Positions 33,291 through 45,090 of a DNA stretch of 64,000 nt are shown here, piece by piece. Under the pieces are notes generated by a model. It had not been told where the DNA came from. It ran no database searches and was given only the letters and a program-made list of their open reading frames with translations. The first letter of the stretch is position 1. Every line of letters begins with the position of its first letter. Origin of the DNA: Cinnamomum chago (lineage: Eukaryota > Streptophyta > Magnoliopsida > Laurales > Lauraceae); NCBI GenBank assembly GCA_038049695.1, contig CP142452.1, positions 71,925,501 through 71,989,500 of the forward strand. Direction: 5' to 3'. Both the position numbers and the translations under genes were made by a program.

Positions 33291-34286
33291 TTAACAAGTG
33301 AGTGCTAAAAGCAAGCTTACTATTTTCATTGAAGCACTCTTCTTAGTAGTGATGAGGAGGAGGAGGTGAAGTATACAAGTATACAGGTGGAGGGGGTGAC
33401 TTGTACTTGTAAACTGGGGGAGGTGGTGGTGGAGACTTGTATATGTAGGGTGGCAGCTCATGGTGGGGTGGGGGTTGGTGGGGGAGGAGACCTGTATTTG
33501 TAACGTCCTGGGGGGTGGTGGCTTGTACTTGTACACTGGGGTTGGTGGTGGTGGTAGTGACTTGTACTTGTAGGGAGGTAGCTCATGGTGGGGTGGTGGT
33601 GGTGGTGACTTGTACTTGTAGACCGGGGCTGGTGGAGGTGGCGGCTTGTACTTGTAGGGAGGTAGCTCATGGTGGGGTGGTGGCCGCGGTGACTTGTACT
33701 TGTAGACTGGGGTTGGTGGAGGTGGTGACTTGTACTTGTATGGAGGTAGCTCATGGTGGGGTGGTGGTGGTGGTGGTGACTTGTACTTGTAGGGAGGTGG
33801 AGGTGGTGACTTATACTTGTACACTGGGGTTGGTGGAGGTGGTGACTTGTATTTGTATGGAGGTAGCTCATGGTGGGGTGGCGGGGGTGGTGACTTGTAC
33901 TTGTATGGAGGATGATGATGCTCCTTGGGGGATGGTGGAGGAGGAGACTTGTACTTGTATGGAGGATGAGGATGCTCCTTGGGGGGTGGTGGAGGAGGAG
34001 ACTTGTATTTGTACACTGGGGTGGGTGGTGGTGGGGGTGGTGACTTATACTTGTAAGGAGGCAACTCATGATGGGGTGGTGGAGGAGGAGATTTGTACTT
34101 GTAGACATGGGGAGGAGGTGTGTAGTAGTAGGGAGGATGAAGAGGCTTCTCAGGAGGCAGTGGTGGAGATGAGTAGTAGTAGTTGGCACTAGTCTCTAGA
34201 GGCAAACTAAGGGAAACCACTACCACCAAGAGGGTGGCAATGGAGGGGGCCCTCTTCTCTACTATTCTTCCCATATTCACTCCCAT
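33291..34286 (-). CDS. Extensin, copy 2, with a frameshifted C-terminus
   Basis: The first two thirds match copy 1: signal peptide ([19 protein letters not shown]), then SPPPP blocks with [14 protein letters not shown] and PVYKYK, with extra repeat units compared with copy 1. Near 33,505-33,512 (a GGGGGG run in CGTCCTGGGGGGTGG) the frame shifts relative to copy 1. The last 90 or so residues become a serine/threonine/histidine-rich tail ending at 33,291 instead of stopping after SPPPPTPTPP. ATG 34,286 (or 34,274) is chosen because the earlier in-frame codon is TTG and a TATA box is at 34,328-34,335. The protein should still be secreted and cross-linkable. The tail is unlike any extensin tail, so this copy may be decaying. 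Confidence 0.82.
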   Translation of the reverse strand: MGVNMGRIVEKRAPSIATLLVVVVSLSLPLETSANYYYSSPPLPPEKPLHPPYYYTPPPHVYKYKSPPPPPHHELPPYKYKSPPPPPPTPVYKYKSPPPPPPKEHPHPPYKYKSPPPPSPKEHHHPPYKYKSPPPPPHHELPPYKYKSPPPPTPVYKYKSPPPPPYKYKSPPPPPPHHELPPYKYKSPPPPTPVYKYKSPRPPPHHELPPYKYKPPPPPAPVYKYKSPPPPPHHELPPYKYKSLPPPPTPVYKYKPPPPRTLQIQVSSPTNPHPTMSCHPTYTSLHHHLPQFTSTSHPLHLYTCILHLLLLITTKKSASMKIVSLLLALTC

Positions 34287-34327
34287 ATGGGTGGTTTCTA
34301 TGCTCTTAAGCAACCCTCAGTCCCGCC

Positions 34328-34335
34328 CTTATATA
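34328..34335 (-). promoter_or_regulatory. TATA box of extensin copy 2
   Basis: TATATAAG on the minus strand, conserved with 17,554-17,561. Confidence 0.75.
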
Positions 34336-36700
34336 GTTACTAATTTACCTCAAAACCTACCTAATTCATCTTGGAGAAAGATAATTGTCCAATCACTTGT
34401 GTTTAAAATATTGGACTTAATCAACTTAGATCTGGAACCCAAAAGGCATCAACGACTGCAAGCTAAGCACGCAATATATCTATATGTCACTCCTGTTTTT
34501 CTAATAAAATGATTTCATCCTTTGAAGTCTGCGGGAAGGTTCCCATATTCATTCAAATCTCTGTAGCTATCAAAGAAAACTAGGCCCTATGGCCAGCTTT
34601 TTCAATCATAAGACTGACTTCGAGGCTGCTTTTGTTCTCATCTCTCTGTCTCTCTCTCTCCCTCTCTCTCCTTCCTCTTGTTTGTGTGGTGTATGTGAGT
34701 TGCATGGCTAGATCTAACTTTGTTGTGGGGAAAAAAACTTTTTTTTGTATGTACTGGCTGGCATGGATATTATTGTACCTGGTCTGGGGAGTACAACCAC
34801 CTACTACATGGTGCCCAATAGCTGTCGACCATGATAGAGGAAGTTACCCATACAAGTAGAATATCAGGATATAATAGTTCAAAATTTGGGTTTTTACTTG
34901 TAATATTGCCGTAAAAACTATCATATTCATATATTAGTTTTTAAATAACTAAATTTTTTGAACAAATTGCATGATACATATAGATGATGTTGTTAAAAAT
35001 AATTCTTAGGGGTGTTACAAAACTTTTTAGTTTTGATTTTGATAATATCTCGACTTTCTTATAAAATCTCAGTTTTGACAATATTTTGCATTAAGATGAG
35101 ATAGAAGTTTAATCATAGTTATGAGGTGGCAACTTTTAACTAAACACATACAGCTATATAATTTCAGGTTAAGAAGAAGTCATGTTCTAATGAAATTAAT
35201 AGATGTATTGGGTTAAGAAAAAGTCATGGGTGGTACTTAACCGTATAATCATTGTCCCATCTATTTTCTACATACCTTACGTCGACCATCATGTACCCGT
35301 TTTCAATTAAAGCTCATTGACAAGGATGAATTATTCGTAGTAAGATTTCAATGGCATACAAACAAACACGAGTAAGTCATATCATATGCATATTCATTGA
35401 ATGTAACATGAATATTAACGTGTTTCCATTGTTAAAATTAGGCCAATCCCATTTATGTTAGAAGATTGCGATTTTCTTGTCTGATTCATTGTAGAAGAAA
35501 AGGCCATGTCACTCTCAAACGTCCTAGTATGTCAGGAAAAAGAAGCTACAACCTTTAGATTTGGATTAGTTATCGTAAGTGTAGAAAATATGACTCACAA
35601 GATCAGGAGAGCCTTTGAGGACTTATCCAATCGACTATGGAGAGCTATCCGCTTCAGGGACCTGAAATGGAAGAAAGAACAGTCAAAGAACCCTAACTGT
35701 GGGCATCATAGGGCTCTCCGATGCGTAAATTAGTGCAGGGAAGGTTGGAGAAGAAGAGAGGTTAGGGTAACGACTAGAAAACTGCATGCATGTATGCGTA
35801 CCTGGGTTTTGGGTGGTAAATCACATTTTATGAGAAAAATCTTTGATGCCTGCTATTGGTCCTAATGATTTGACTGCTAAGGTCTCATTAGCGCATAGAG
35901 TAATTAATGAGGATTCATATAGCCCATATTGCATTAAATGAGGGTCCGATCAGCCCATACTGCATTAAATGCTAGTCACATTGTGCCTAATTTCACCTTG
36001 ATCTGTTGGCGGCTATGGTCCCATCGGATCCTTTCTTGGGCCCTGTCCTGATATGGCTGCAGCCACTGGATGTGGCCCTATCAGAGATCTGATGAGGACG
36101 GACGGCTGGGATGGTGTATCTGTCCCATTGGCACGTGCTTACATCCTGTCACGTGTCCCTAGGTGAGATGTGGTTGTCAGTGTTTGTCTCGGTTAGCAGC
36201 TCGTCACTTCGACTGTAGTCGAGACGTATCACTTGTTTGACGAGGCATGTGGCCGAGATCGTGGCGATCGGTGCTGGTCTCAGCGAGCGCACCAGCGTTC
36301 GTGCCGAGACGCGCACGACCGAAATGGAGTACAAGAGCTGGTGTTACTGTTGGCCTTAGCATAACTTGCGCATTAAGAATTGCCCCACACAATTGCCCCA
36401 TAACTTCCGGCTTCTTGGGATCTCGGATTCCTTGGGGTCGGGAGCTATAATTACGAAAAACCGCCAGAAATTTTCGCCCTGACGTCAGCAGTTGAAACGT
36501 GGCACTTATTCAACTTCTCTTCACACACTAGGGGTAATTAATTGCAGTAAATGTCACGCTCGAATTATTGCAGGAGATAAACCGCTGATGAGACGCGTCG
36601 CCATCGGGTTAGCTACGCTGTCACGCAGAGTACGCGTGCAGTCTTTGAAGCGACATTTTTTGAATTTCATAAACGGCGCCATCACTGGGCGCTTCCCTCT

Positions 36701-36708
36701 TATAAATA
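36701..36708 (+). promoter_or_regulatory. TATA box upstream of the gag-like gene
   Basis: TATAAATA about 255 nt before the ATG at 36,959, followed by a CT-rich leader. Confidence 0.5.
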
Positions 36709-36958
36709 ACTGCATCTTCTCCTTATTCCCCTTTCTTACTTTTCATTTTCGAAAGAGCGTTTCCAAGAACCAGAGATTTCTAAGAACTCCAGAGCGGAGA
36801 TTTCCTAGAATTCCAGAGCAAAGCCTTCATCAACTCATAGCGCACTCACAACAATATTCGTCTCCGTCCTAGGTCCTTTGCGTTAGTAAGTCCTCCGAGT
36901 CCTTCATTACTTTCCTTCTGGTCCTTCTCCCCCTTCTCTACTTTTCCTTTTATCAGCC

Positions 36959-38911
36959 ATGGGGGTTTATAGCCACTGGTTAGATAGTGTAGAGGAAATA
37001 GAGGGACTTAGGTCAGCGTACGGGATACCGGACGACGTCTTCGTCCGGAGGGCAGACCCCGTTGACCATATAAGCCGCTCATATTCCGACGGTTGGATGC
37101 CCATCCCGCTCATAGCGATCATAGAGGGGGGCGTTAGGTTTCCACTAGATCCATTGCTTAGGGGATGCCTTAGCACCTGGAACCCCACCCCTTGTCAGCT
37201 GATGCCCAAAGGCTACAAGATCATCATGGGCACAGTTGCGCTCAATAGGCACATCCGCATCGACCTTGGCGTCCACGACATAGAGGACGTATACGATATT
37301 TGTAAATTAAAGGAGGACACCTACTACCTCCGAGTCAAGCCGAAGCGAAAAAGTTTCGTCACGGCGCTTAAAGACTCCAACAAATACGCGGGGGACGACC
37401 TTTTGTCTGTTTTGGGCAATTAGGAGTTCGGCGCCGATGCGGTCGGAGCATACAGTGTCCCTCGTCACCCCGGGGTCGTTCCAAGTACGAGTTCATTCTT
37501 CTAATTTTGAATTTTGTCTTCTTTCATTTTCCCGAACTGACGCCTTTCCTGATTATGCAGCCGTTCGACAAAGGAAAGTCGGGCAAGTCGGCTGGAGGAA
37601 GAACGAGGCCTAGCATCAGCGGGTCTCTAGGTGCACAGAGTTCTCAAACAGGGCGGCCTCGGCGTTTATGGGCTACGAGCCTAAGTACTGAGGCTATTAC
37701 AAGAGAGCCGAGGTCACTCAGCAGTCGCCGCAGGGAAGCCCGGAGAGAAGGGAGCTTGAGACCGACCAGGTTCTTCTCGGATAGCACCCAAGGTCAGCAG
37801 GGTCGCATCCGGCGCCGAGACCTCCACCTCCGAGACGGAATCGAGCGGGAGCCCTCTCATCAGACGACCTCGCCGCCCTTCGCCCAACTCAGCGGAGGAG
37901 AGGCCGCCGCACGGCCAGCCCGCCATCAAGGACCTGAGCTCGTTGGTATTTAGCGGCTCAAGGCGGACTCCCCGGGCCACTTTGGCTCCGGTCGTTGACA
38001 GGGCTCCCTCACCACCCCCGAATTTGGAAGATCAACAACAAACTGGGGGGCCGTAGAGGAAGAAACCGGGCCTAGGAAGAGGCCTAGGACGGAGGCTACG
38101 GTTGAGGACACTCCGGGGACCTCCGTGGTGCCACTTCCTGGTCCTGCCTCCTGGAGACCTTCTTTATAGATTGGTCCTGGGAGGCCTATCTCGGTGGAGG
38201 ACCAAGTCCCCGGGAATCCTCTAGTGATGGCGGCCCTTCCGGTTGCCTGCTCGCTACCCAAAGACATGGCTCGGCACAGGGACCATGATGATGTGGCGCT
38301 AGCGATGGTGTCAATGCAGGCGGGGCTCCTAGTGAGTGTTCGGAGCTCAAGTTCACTATGAATTTTGATTTCTATCATGGTTTTCTCACAGTCTTCTGTT
38401 TTCTTGCAGCTAGTGCAGAGGTCCCATGTACAGTTGGAGAGGGCCCGACAAAATGGCGCTGAGAGAGCTGAGGCGGAGGCTTAGAGGAAGGCGCTGGAGG
38501 CCACAGTGGAGGAGATTGGGAGGAAGGTGGCTGAACAAGAGTGGTTGATCCAAAGTCTCACTGCCGAGGTGGAAGCTGCAAAGGCCGAGACCGAATCATA
38601 AAAAAAGAAGACTGAAGATGCCGAGGCTAAACTGGAGGCCGAGACCAAGGCATCCTACGATGAGGGGGTAGCTGAAGCGACCACCTTGTACAAGGAGCAG
38701 GTCTTGACCATCCGAGACAAAGCATGGGAAATTGACTGGCTCGCTGCGCTGGATAAGGCAGGCGTCCCCGAGGACAACCCAATTTATAAGAGCCCAGCCA
38801 AGTTCCCAAGCTCGGATCCAGAACCAAGCTCTGCCCCCACTCCGACCGAAGCTGCTGCCGCATCAGCCGGAGTTCCTCTGGCTAAGGAAGCTAACACCGG
38901 CTCCACTGCGT
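36959..38911 (+). pseudogene. Putative gypsy-type Transposase_28 / gag-like gene, several nonsense codons
   Basis: The first exon opens at ATG 36,959 and codes about 154 residues with the family pattern: SAYGIPDDVF, then GVRFPLDPLLRGCLSTWNPT and CQLMPKGYKI. TAG at 37,421 falls in LGN-stop-EFG, where relatives carry tryptophan, so TGG to TAG is likely. After it the frame continues to a donor at 37,484, and an acceptor at 37,560 joins in frame to PFDKGKSGKS and an arginine/serine-rich region. A later region (38,400-38,911) is a coiled coil (ERAEAEA, AEVEAAKAE, EDAEAKLEAE), interrupted by TAG near 38,481 and TAA near 38,599. These proteins belong to non-autonomous or gag-bearing gypsy relatives. 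This copy is dead. Confidence 0.65.
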
Positions 38912-39135
38912 AAACTCCTGATGTATCTTTTTTTTTTAACTCTCAATTGTAATGCCCTATGTAGTGAGGCATTCGTAATATTTAGTGAATCAATACAATT
39001 GAACTTCCTTTCGCCTTGAACTGTGAATTTTTCTCTCTGTTGTGCTTTTACATTTTCTTCTGGTGTTTTGTTTCTATTGCTTTTCACTTTTGCGCAAGTG
39101 TTTGAATTCGGCGTGGTATATGATCCGAACTGGAA

Positions 39136-39700
39136 CGGCTTTAAGGGAAAAAATATATATATTTCTATCATCCAGCACAGGAGGAGCCAGCATCTTCAAG
39201 CAACAATGCAAGGCAGACAGGAGGATCAGGCACCATGGCCACTGGCCAGTCTGATGAAACCATGGGCTGACAAACGACCACTTCAACTACTCCTAATCTC
39301 CATGGAAAATTTCAGTCACTGCAGCCTTCTCTGAAAATAAAGATTTACTTTTGGAAAGACAATTTGTGGACCAATCGAGTTGTGGAAATACAACTTTTGA
39401 CAGATTGAACAAAATCAATTTATTCTATTATACTATGAGATGAGATTTATTTAACCTGTTTTCTTTAACTACTGTTTATAATTGGCCCTTGTGTGTTGGC
39501 CTAGAGAAAACTCAACTTCAACCGTTGTTGGGCTCACAGTCAAGTTAATTGTATATTAAAACTTGATTAACTTATGTGATTATGCTCCTTCTAAGTAAAT
39601 TTTTTTTTATTCAATCAGGTATTTTACATATGTTAATTCGATGGGGGCCCAACTTCAATTGGCCCAACCAGATTGATGGAGCCCATAATCTGAAGTAAAC
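39136..39700. repeat. Repeat X, copy X2a (right part)
   Basis: Continues the X2a unit after the gag-like insert. The short frame of X1a (ATG 39,207 here) is altered: ACCATATGGCC of X1a is ACCATGGCC, a 2-bp loss that shifts the frame after MQGRQEDQAP. Confidence 0.75.
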
Positions 39701-40359
39701 AGGTTGAGAATGCAACCACATTTTGTTTTGGTGCCCATCTCTCATCATGCTGTGTGCTCCATAGATGATAAAGCCATCATTTTCAATCAGCCCTAGCTAG
39801 GAATGTAAAGTAAACGAGCGACCCAAGTTTAGATTGACATGTGGACCGAGCGGGAGAATGTTAGAATTATTGGGCTTAAGTGTGGCCCAATGACCACACG
39901 CCCATGTGCGTCCCACACTTTGGATGACCAACTCACTTAAAAACGCATATATTGGTGAGTCTCCTTAATAGAGATGTCTTTGGTGTTTAGGGAAAATTGC
40001 TAACCTGATCTGATAGAGTTTTCTCTACTAAGAAGAATCTAAATCCTAGCTAATTGAATTTGGACTCCATGATGAGAAAAAAGTTGTTTAGGAAAACCTA
40101 TATATAAGGTTTAGTGGTTATAGCTCCTCTCTACACTAATACGTACATTGATTGGCCCATTGATATCACTTAGAAAAGCAATAGTGGATGAGTAGAAAAT
40201 CCCCAGTAAAATGTAGTGGTTTAGATAAGGCGAACATGATGGAGTCAGGTATGTGTTTAAATTTCATGATTTATGTTTTGTTATTCAAATCATTCATATA
40301 TTTGTGTATTTGTGTAGATCCCATTAAAGTATGTTCGTCCAAAACTAATACAAACGACC

Positions 40360-41200
40360 CCCTCACACTTACTTCCCTTGAAAATCTATAAAATTATAAC
40401 ACCTAATGGATTTTTCTTACAAAAAAAAAAAAAAAGTCTTTATAGAATCGAAATCCTAGGAATGCTAACAAGTGTATTTCTAATAAAAGAAGCTCAAATT
40501 AAATAAATAAAGGTGAAGATCGATACATGGCCATCAATAATTTAACCTTTCATGGAAACGAATGGATCTAGGGGAGATGGGAATTGAATGCCAGGTGGTG
40601 AATGGTCATTCTCTAGTAAATCAAATCATAGCGAGGTCAACGTGGCATCCACATTCTACATTTTGTTGACCTTCACCACTGACCTCATGTTCCTTTGAAG
40701 CTAGCCCACTAATGACGATGAAATCGTAGTAAGATTTCAATTTCATGCAAACAAATTAACATAAGGCTCCACGATGTAAAGAAAGTACATGATCCCACTT
40801 ATATATGTTAAAAGATTGCAATTTTCTTCTCTGATTCATTGTAGAAGAAAAGGCCATGTCACTCTCAAAACGTCCTACTATATCAGGAAAAAGTGAGTTG
40901 AATAAAACCAATTTATTCTATTATAGTATGAGTTGAGATTTATTTAATCTGTTTTCTTTTAGCTTCTTCAACCAGTGTCGGGCCCACAGTCGAATTAATT
41001 AAATGTGAAAACTTGATTAACTCATGTGATTCTACTCATTCTAAGTAAATTTTTTTAATCAAACGGGTATATTACATGTGATCAATTTGATAGTGAGTCC
41101 AACTCCAATTGGGCCAACCAGAATGTTGGAGCCCATGATAGAAAGTAAAAGGTTGAGAATATAAGAACATTTTGTTTTGGTGGTCAGCTCATCATGGTGT
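40360..41200. repeat. Repeat X, copy X2b
   Basis: Duplicate of X1b with the same internal deletion. A (TA)n run at 41,225-41,251 follows it. Confidence 0.75.
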
Positions 41201-43506
41201 GTGCCATGTCGAACTTGAAGTCATTATATATATATATATATATATATATATTTGAGTGACCTAGAGGAGAGACTACGAACCCATCTAAAGCGATTATATT
41301 TAGTCACTCTAATGTAAAGTAAACGAGCCGACCCAAGTTAAGATTGACAAAGCTAATTCTCAAGCTCAAATCAAGTCACCAAAGCTCAAGTTAGCTCAAG
41401 CGGGAGTCAAGCTTGAAAACCCCTTCTCTGCTCAAGCTCGATTACAAACAAAGTACAATGTGACCCTGTCTCATGTGCTATTTTTATAAAGCCAGTGCAA
41501 TACACATAAGTTAAATTGCATGCAAATTGAATAATAAAATGAAACTTTATTATATTTGAATTGAATGATAAATCCATTTGTTTAATCATGAGAATATCTA
41601 TATTTATATTATAAAAAAATTAGATAAAAGAATCCATATATGGCACTTCAATAATATGTGAGTAAATATTTATAAATCAATTTTTCGTTCTTTCGGCTTA
41701 AATTATTTGTATATTTAGATAAATGTTTATAAATGTTTGGATTTTTTAATGAAACTTGTAGGGGATGGGAAGGGACATCTTGGATGAGACCATATATCAA
41801 ATTTGAAGTCAATCCCATGCCTCTAACCCCTTCTTCCATGACCCACAAATTTAATGACTTTATATTAAAGGAAAAAATCTAACCCTTGATCCAACGGTAC
41901 GTTCCAATCCATTAGGATAGGTGAAAGTTAAATGGGTTTAGTATACTTAAGGAGATTCCATGTGTATGGATGGTTCGGATGCGTTATAAAGTCAACCTTG
42001 GTGAGGGATAAAGGTTCACTTCAATCTACTTGTATGAGAAAGTGGTTCTAGAATCACCAAAATATCAGCAGAAAATCAAATCAAAACTTACTGTGGGCTC
42101 AGCTAAATAGCATAGTCAATGAAATATCAGCAGAAAATCAAATCAAATCAAATCTTAAGGTGGGCTCAGCTAAATAGCATAGTCAATGAGGCTAGGAGTG
42201 CCCTTGGGCTGAGCCTAGATATGTAATCTAGGCTCATTTTGTACTCGGGTTGTGCTTGGATTCATCATCAAAGACCACAAGCCCAGCTCAGTACTGTCCC
42301 ACAAAATTAAGGAGAGCTAGTAATTTTGTGATAATTTACCTAAGCAATTACTACAAAGCAAGTACAACTGATAAGAAGTAATCTAGTTTGTCCCTACCCG
42401 GTTGACTAAATGGGCGGGCTTGGACCTAACCTTATGGCTCGTGTCATGCTTAGGCCGGATATGGGCCTGCATTTCTAAAGTTAGGTCATACCTGGATATG
42501 CCTTAGCCTTGCCTGACTTGGCCAATGAACACCCCTAATTCTGGGGATCATGTAAATAGTGTAATGGTATTGGGCTCTCTCAAATAATAGTGGATCGACC
42601 CAGATGATATCATTCAGATCCAACTAAACTATCCACCTATGAGACCCATTAGTGAAATATGTGAACAGTGAGATCTATAGAATGATGGATAGGCTGAACT
42701 TGGTGGGTCCCAAGTGTATTGAGAAAAAATATGGGTTTGGTAAGAGGGCCGCTTATAGCGGATCACATTTAAGGTAAGATGTGTAAGACATTCATTTAGT
42801 GACTTAGAGACATTTAAGTTTAGAAGACTATGAACAAGGATGCTCATGGGTTGGGCTTGGATATATAATTTGGGCTCGTTTACTATTTGGATTGGGAGTG
42901 GGTCAAGTGATAGAAAGCCCAAGCCTGACCCAAATAAGGAGTACTTATAATTTAGGCAAAACTTGTACAAATAAATGATAAAAAGCTCATTTTTGCCCAG
43001 CCCAGCCTAATTGACTAAATGGGTGGGCTTGGGCCTGATACTTATGGCCCATTTGAGCTTGTGCCAGATACGAGCTTGTGTTTCTAAATAGAGTAGAGCA
43101 CTATTTTCGTTCACGTGTGACAAGCTCTTAATAGAGTAGAGCTTCATTTGGAAACTAAAAGAAAATAATATTTTTAATGAAAAATTTATCGATGTGAATT
43201 GTTGTGGCCCCAAATATTAAAATAAAAAGATGACAATCTCGAGAGGATGGAAGATAGATGGTGTTAGAGAGAGAGAATAATCTATAATCCATATTGACCT
43301 AGAAAACTAATATCTATCCATTATCTATGAGTGGGTCCCACCGCAGAAATAAGTTAAATGTATGGTCCCCACTAATTGATTTGCATCCATTAAGAAACCA
43401 GACAGCGGCAATAGGCTTGCCTCCCTCCATCAGTGGGGCCCACTCTTAGAAAAAAGGAGTTAAGAGAAGGCCATTGGGATTTTATCCGATACTGGAGTGC
43501 AATCTT

Positions 43507-43977
43507 GAAATATATTTAATACAAACTGGTGCCCACTACTGGATCCATCCATTTAGGAAAAAAAACTGTAAGGAGAATAAAGGAGCAATAGTTTGGATTT
43601 CAATAATCGGTAGGGCCCACAAAACATATTTAACATAGGACCCATTTATGATTGAAGATCTAACGAAAAGCAAACAAACTCACGGTAAAGATTTGCTTAT
43701 AATTTGGATAGTTGCAATAAATAGGACTTAAATTCAAACATTCATAAAAATATCTTATGAGAGAGGTTTTATGAGAGAAATAGTAGCCCACTTTTCAAAG
43801 AGAGACTTTTTAGGGATGATGTGGCACCCCTTACAGCCCATAAAGACTTTTTAGAAATGAGGTGGCACCCCTCGCAGCTCACCTCCCCCTTTTGCTTTAA
43901 TATATATAACATATGGGCAAATTTATTTTCTAAATTATCTAAGCCTACAGGTGCGGAATAAGTGGTTATTACACTAA
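43507..43977. other. Spacer after the duplication
   Basis: AT-rich; contains a short diverged direct repeat around GACTTTTTAG...GATG(A)TGGCACCCC (43,806 and 43,846). No gene. Confidence 0.5.
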
Positions 43978-44154
43978 AATTTTATTTTTTTGGCTGTCAG
44001 AGGGTTCCAACCCTTTTGGCTGGACTAATCCCTCCGGATCTAGAGGGAAGCTGGGTAAACTTCCCTGTAGCCTAGTGTGATAGTGCAGTTTCAAACCTAT
44101 AACATCCGGGTGCAAATCGTGGTCATAAGCCAATTGAGCTACCCCTTAGGATTA
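43978..44154 (-). mobile_element. tRNA-derived SINE
   Basis: On the minus strand the element starts near 44,149 with GGGGTAGCTCAATTGGC, an RNA polymerase III A box, and has GGTTTGAAACTGC (B box) about 45 bases later. It ends in an A-rich AAAAAAATAAAA stretch. It is flanked by near-identical 13-mers, GTTATTACACTAA (43,965-43,977) and GTTATTATACTAA (44,155-44,167), a target duplication with one change. This arrangement is diagnostic of a SINE mobilised by a LINE. Confidence 0.7.
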
Positions 44155-44169
44155 GTTATTATACTAACG

Positions 44170-44323
44170 GGAAACAATATCTCATGAACTGGTAAAATAA
44201 TACCTTCTTGAATGGGGAACTCTTCTTCACACTCCTATCCAACTTGGAAACAATATCTCGTGAACTGGCAAAATATTACCTTCTTGAATGGGGAACTCTA
44301 CTTCACACTCCTATTCAAAATAC
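44170..44323. repeat. Tandem duplication, about 77-bp unit
   Basis: GAAACAATATCTC(A/G)TGAACTGG and CTTCTTGAATGGGGAACTCT recur once with a period of about 77 bp. Confidence 0.8.
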
Positions 44324-44399
44324 AACTGACATTTCTACCATCTCACTATAGGCTGACATTCTTATCCACAAATCTAAGGTCAAAACAAGTTACTTCCAA

Positions 44400-45090
44400 A
44401 TGAAATATGTTTGTATATAAGTTGATATACAATGAATATGTTGTGTAGGTTAGAAGAAATTTTATTTTTATTTTTTGTACTGTGCATCCTGAGAAAGAGT
44501 AGAGAAAGGCAACTGCAAGGTTGCATATAACCCTTAAGATTTGTAGGATTTGTAAATAGGGAACCATGGGTTTAGTATTTGTAAATAGGCTCTTGCCTTT
44601 TCAATTTAATACCTCTGTATCCTCAAAATCAGTAGCCTTCCAACCATCAAAGGTTTTAGAGTGAAATGACATTTTTGCCCATCTCTTTATCCCTATATAC
44701 ATAAATTTAAAAACTTGGGCTTATTTTTCTCTAAAGCTTGTAACATTAATAATTATAGAGGAAACTATCTGAAAAATCCCCTTAGCACGCCCGAAGTAAG
44801 GAGAGATCTCAGCATTAGTTTAGAGACGGGAGGGGTCCCTTGGGTGGGTTTTTTTTTTTTTTTTTTTTGTCGTTTAGCGAGGTTGTCGATATCGACAATA
44901 TAGTTTTCGATATCGATTAGTATGCGAAAACCTTTTATACATCGCCCCATGTCTTCATTTTTTTGTCAGAACTTTTTCATCATCTGCAACAAGTGCTCTG
45001 CCGAATTTCCTTCTCAAAAAACAGCTCAAAAATTACTCCAAGTGGTGGTTCGATTCCATTAATAGGTTGGTACCCACATTAAACACCTTC
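44400..45090. other. Intergenic DNA with palindromes before the MULE-A gene
   Basis: The perfect 12-bp palindrome GTCGATATCGAC lies at 44,885-44,896 and TCGATATCGA at 44,908-44,917, the same words that fill the tandem array after the transposase gene. A poly-T run precedes them. The MULE terminus was not identified. Confidence 0.5.

Larger units (their letters stand above)
35574..39135 (+). mobile_element. Gypsy-type gag-like retroelement fragment
   Basis: The insert separates two halves of repeat X2a. Copy 1 has only 37 bp (18,778-18,814) at this place, and those are missing here. The insert is GC-richer than its surroundings and contains a promoter-like region, a Transposase_28-type gene and a coiled-coil region. 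No LTR pair, primer-binding site or pol genes are seen and no target duplication is visible, so it is probably a fragment of a larger element or a filler joined at a break. Confidence 0.65.
32016..43506. repeat. Tandem duplication, copy 2 (split by gag-like and MITE-like inserts)
   Basis: Same order as copy 1: spacer, extensin, X2a, LTR-like sequence, X2b, spacer. Extra sequence is at about 32,856-33,268 (MITE-like) and 35,574-39,135 (gag-like fragment). The CACTA target is empty at about 42,220. Confidence 0.92.
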
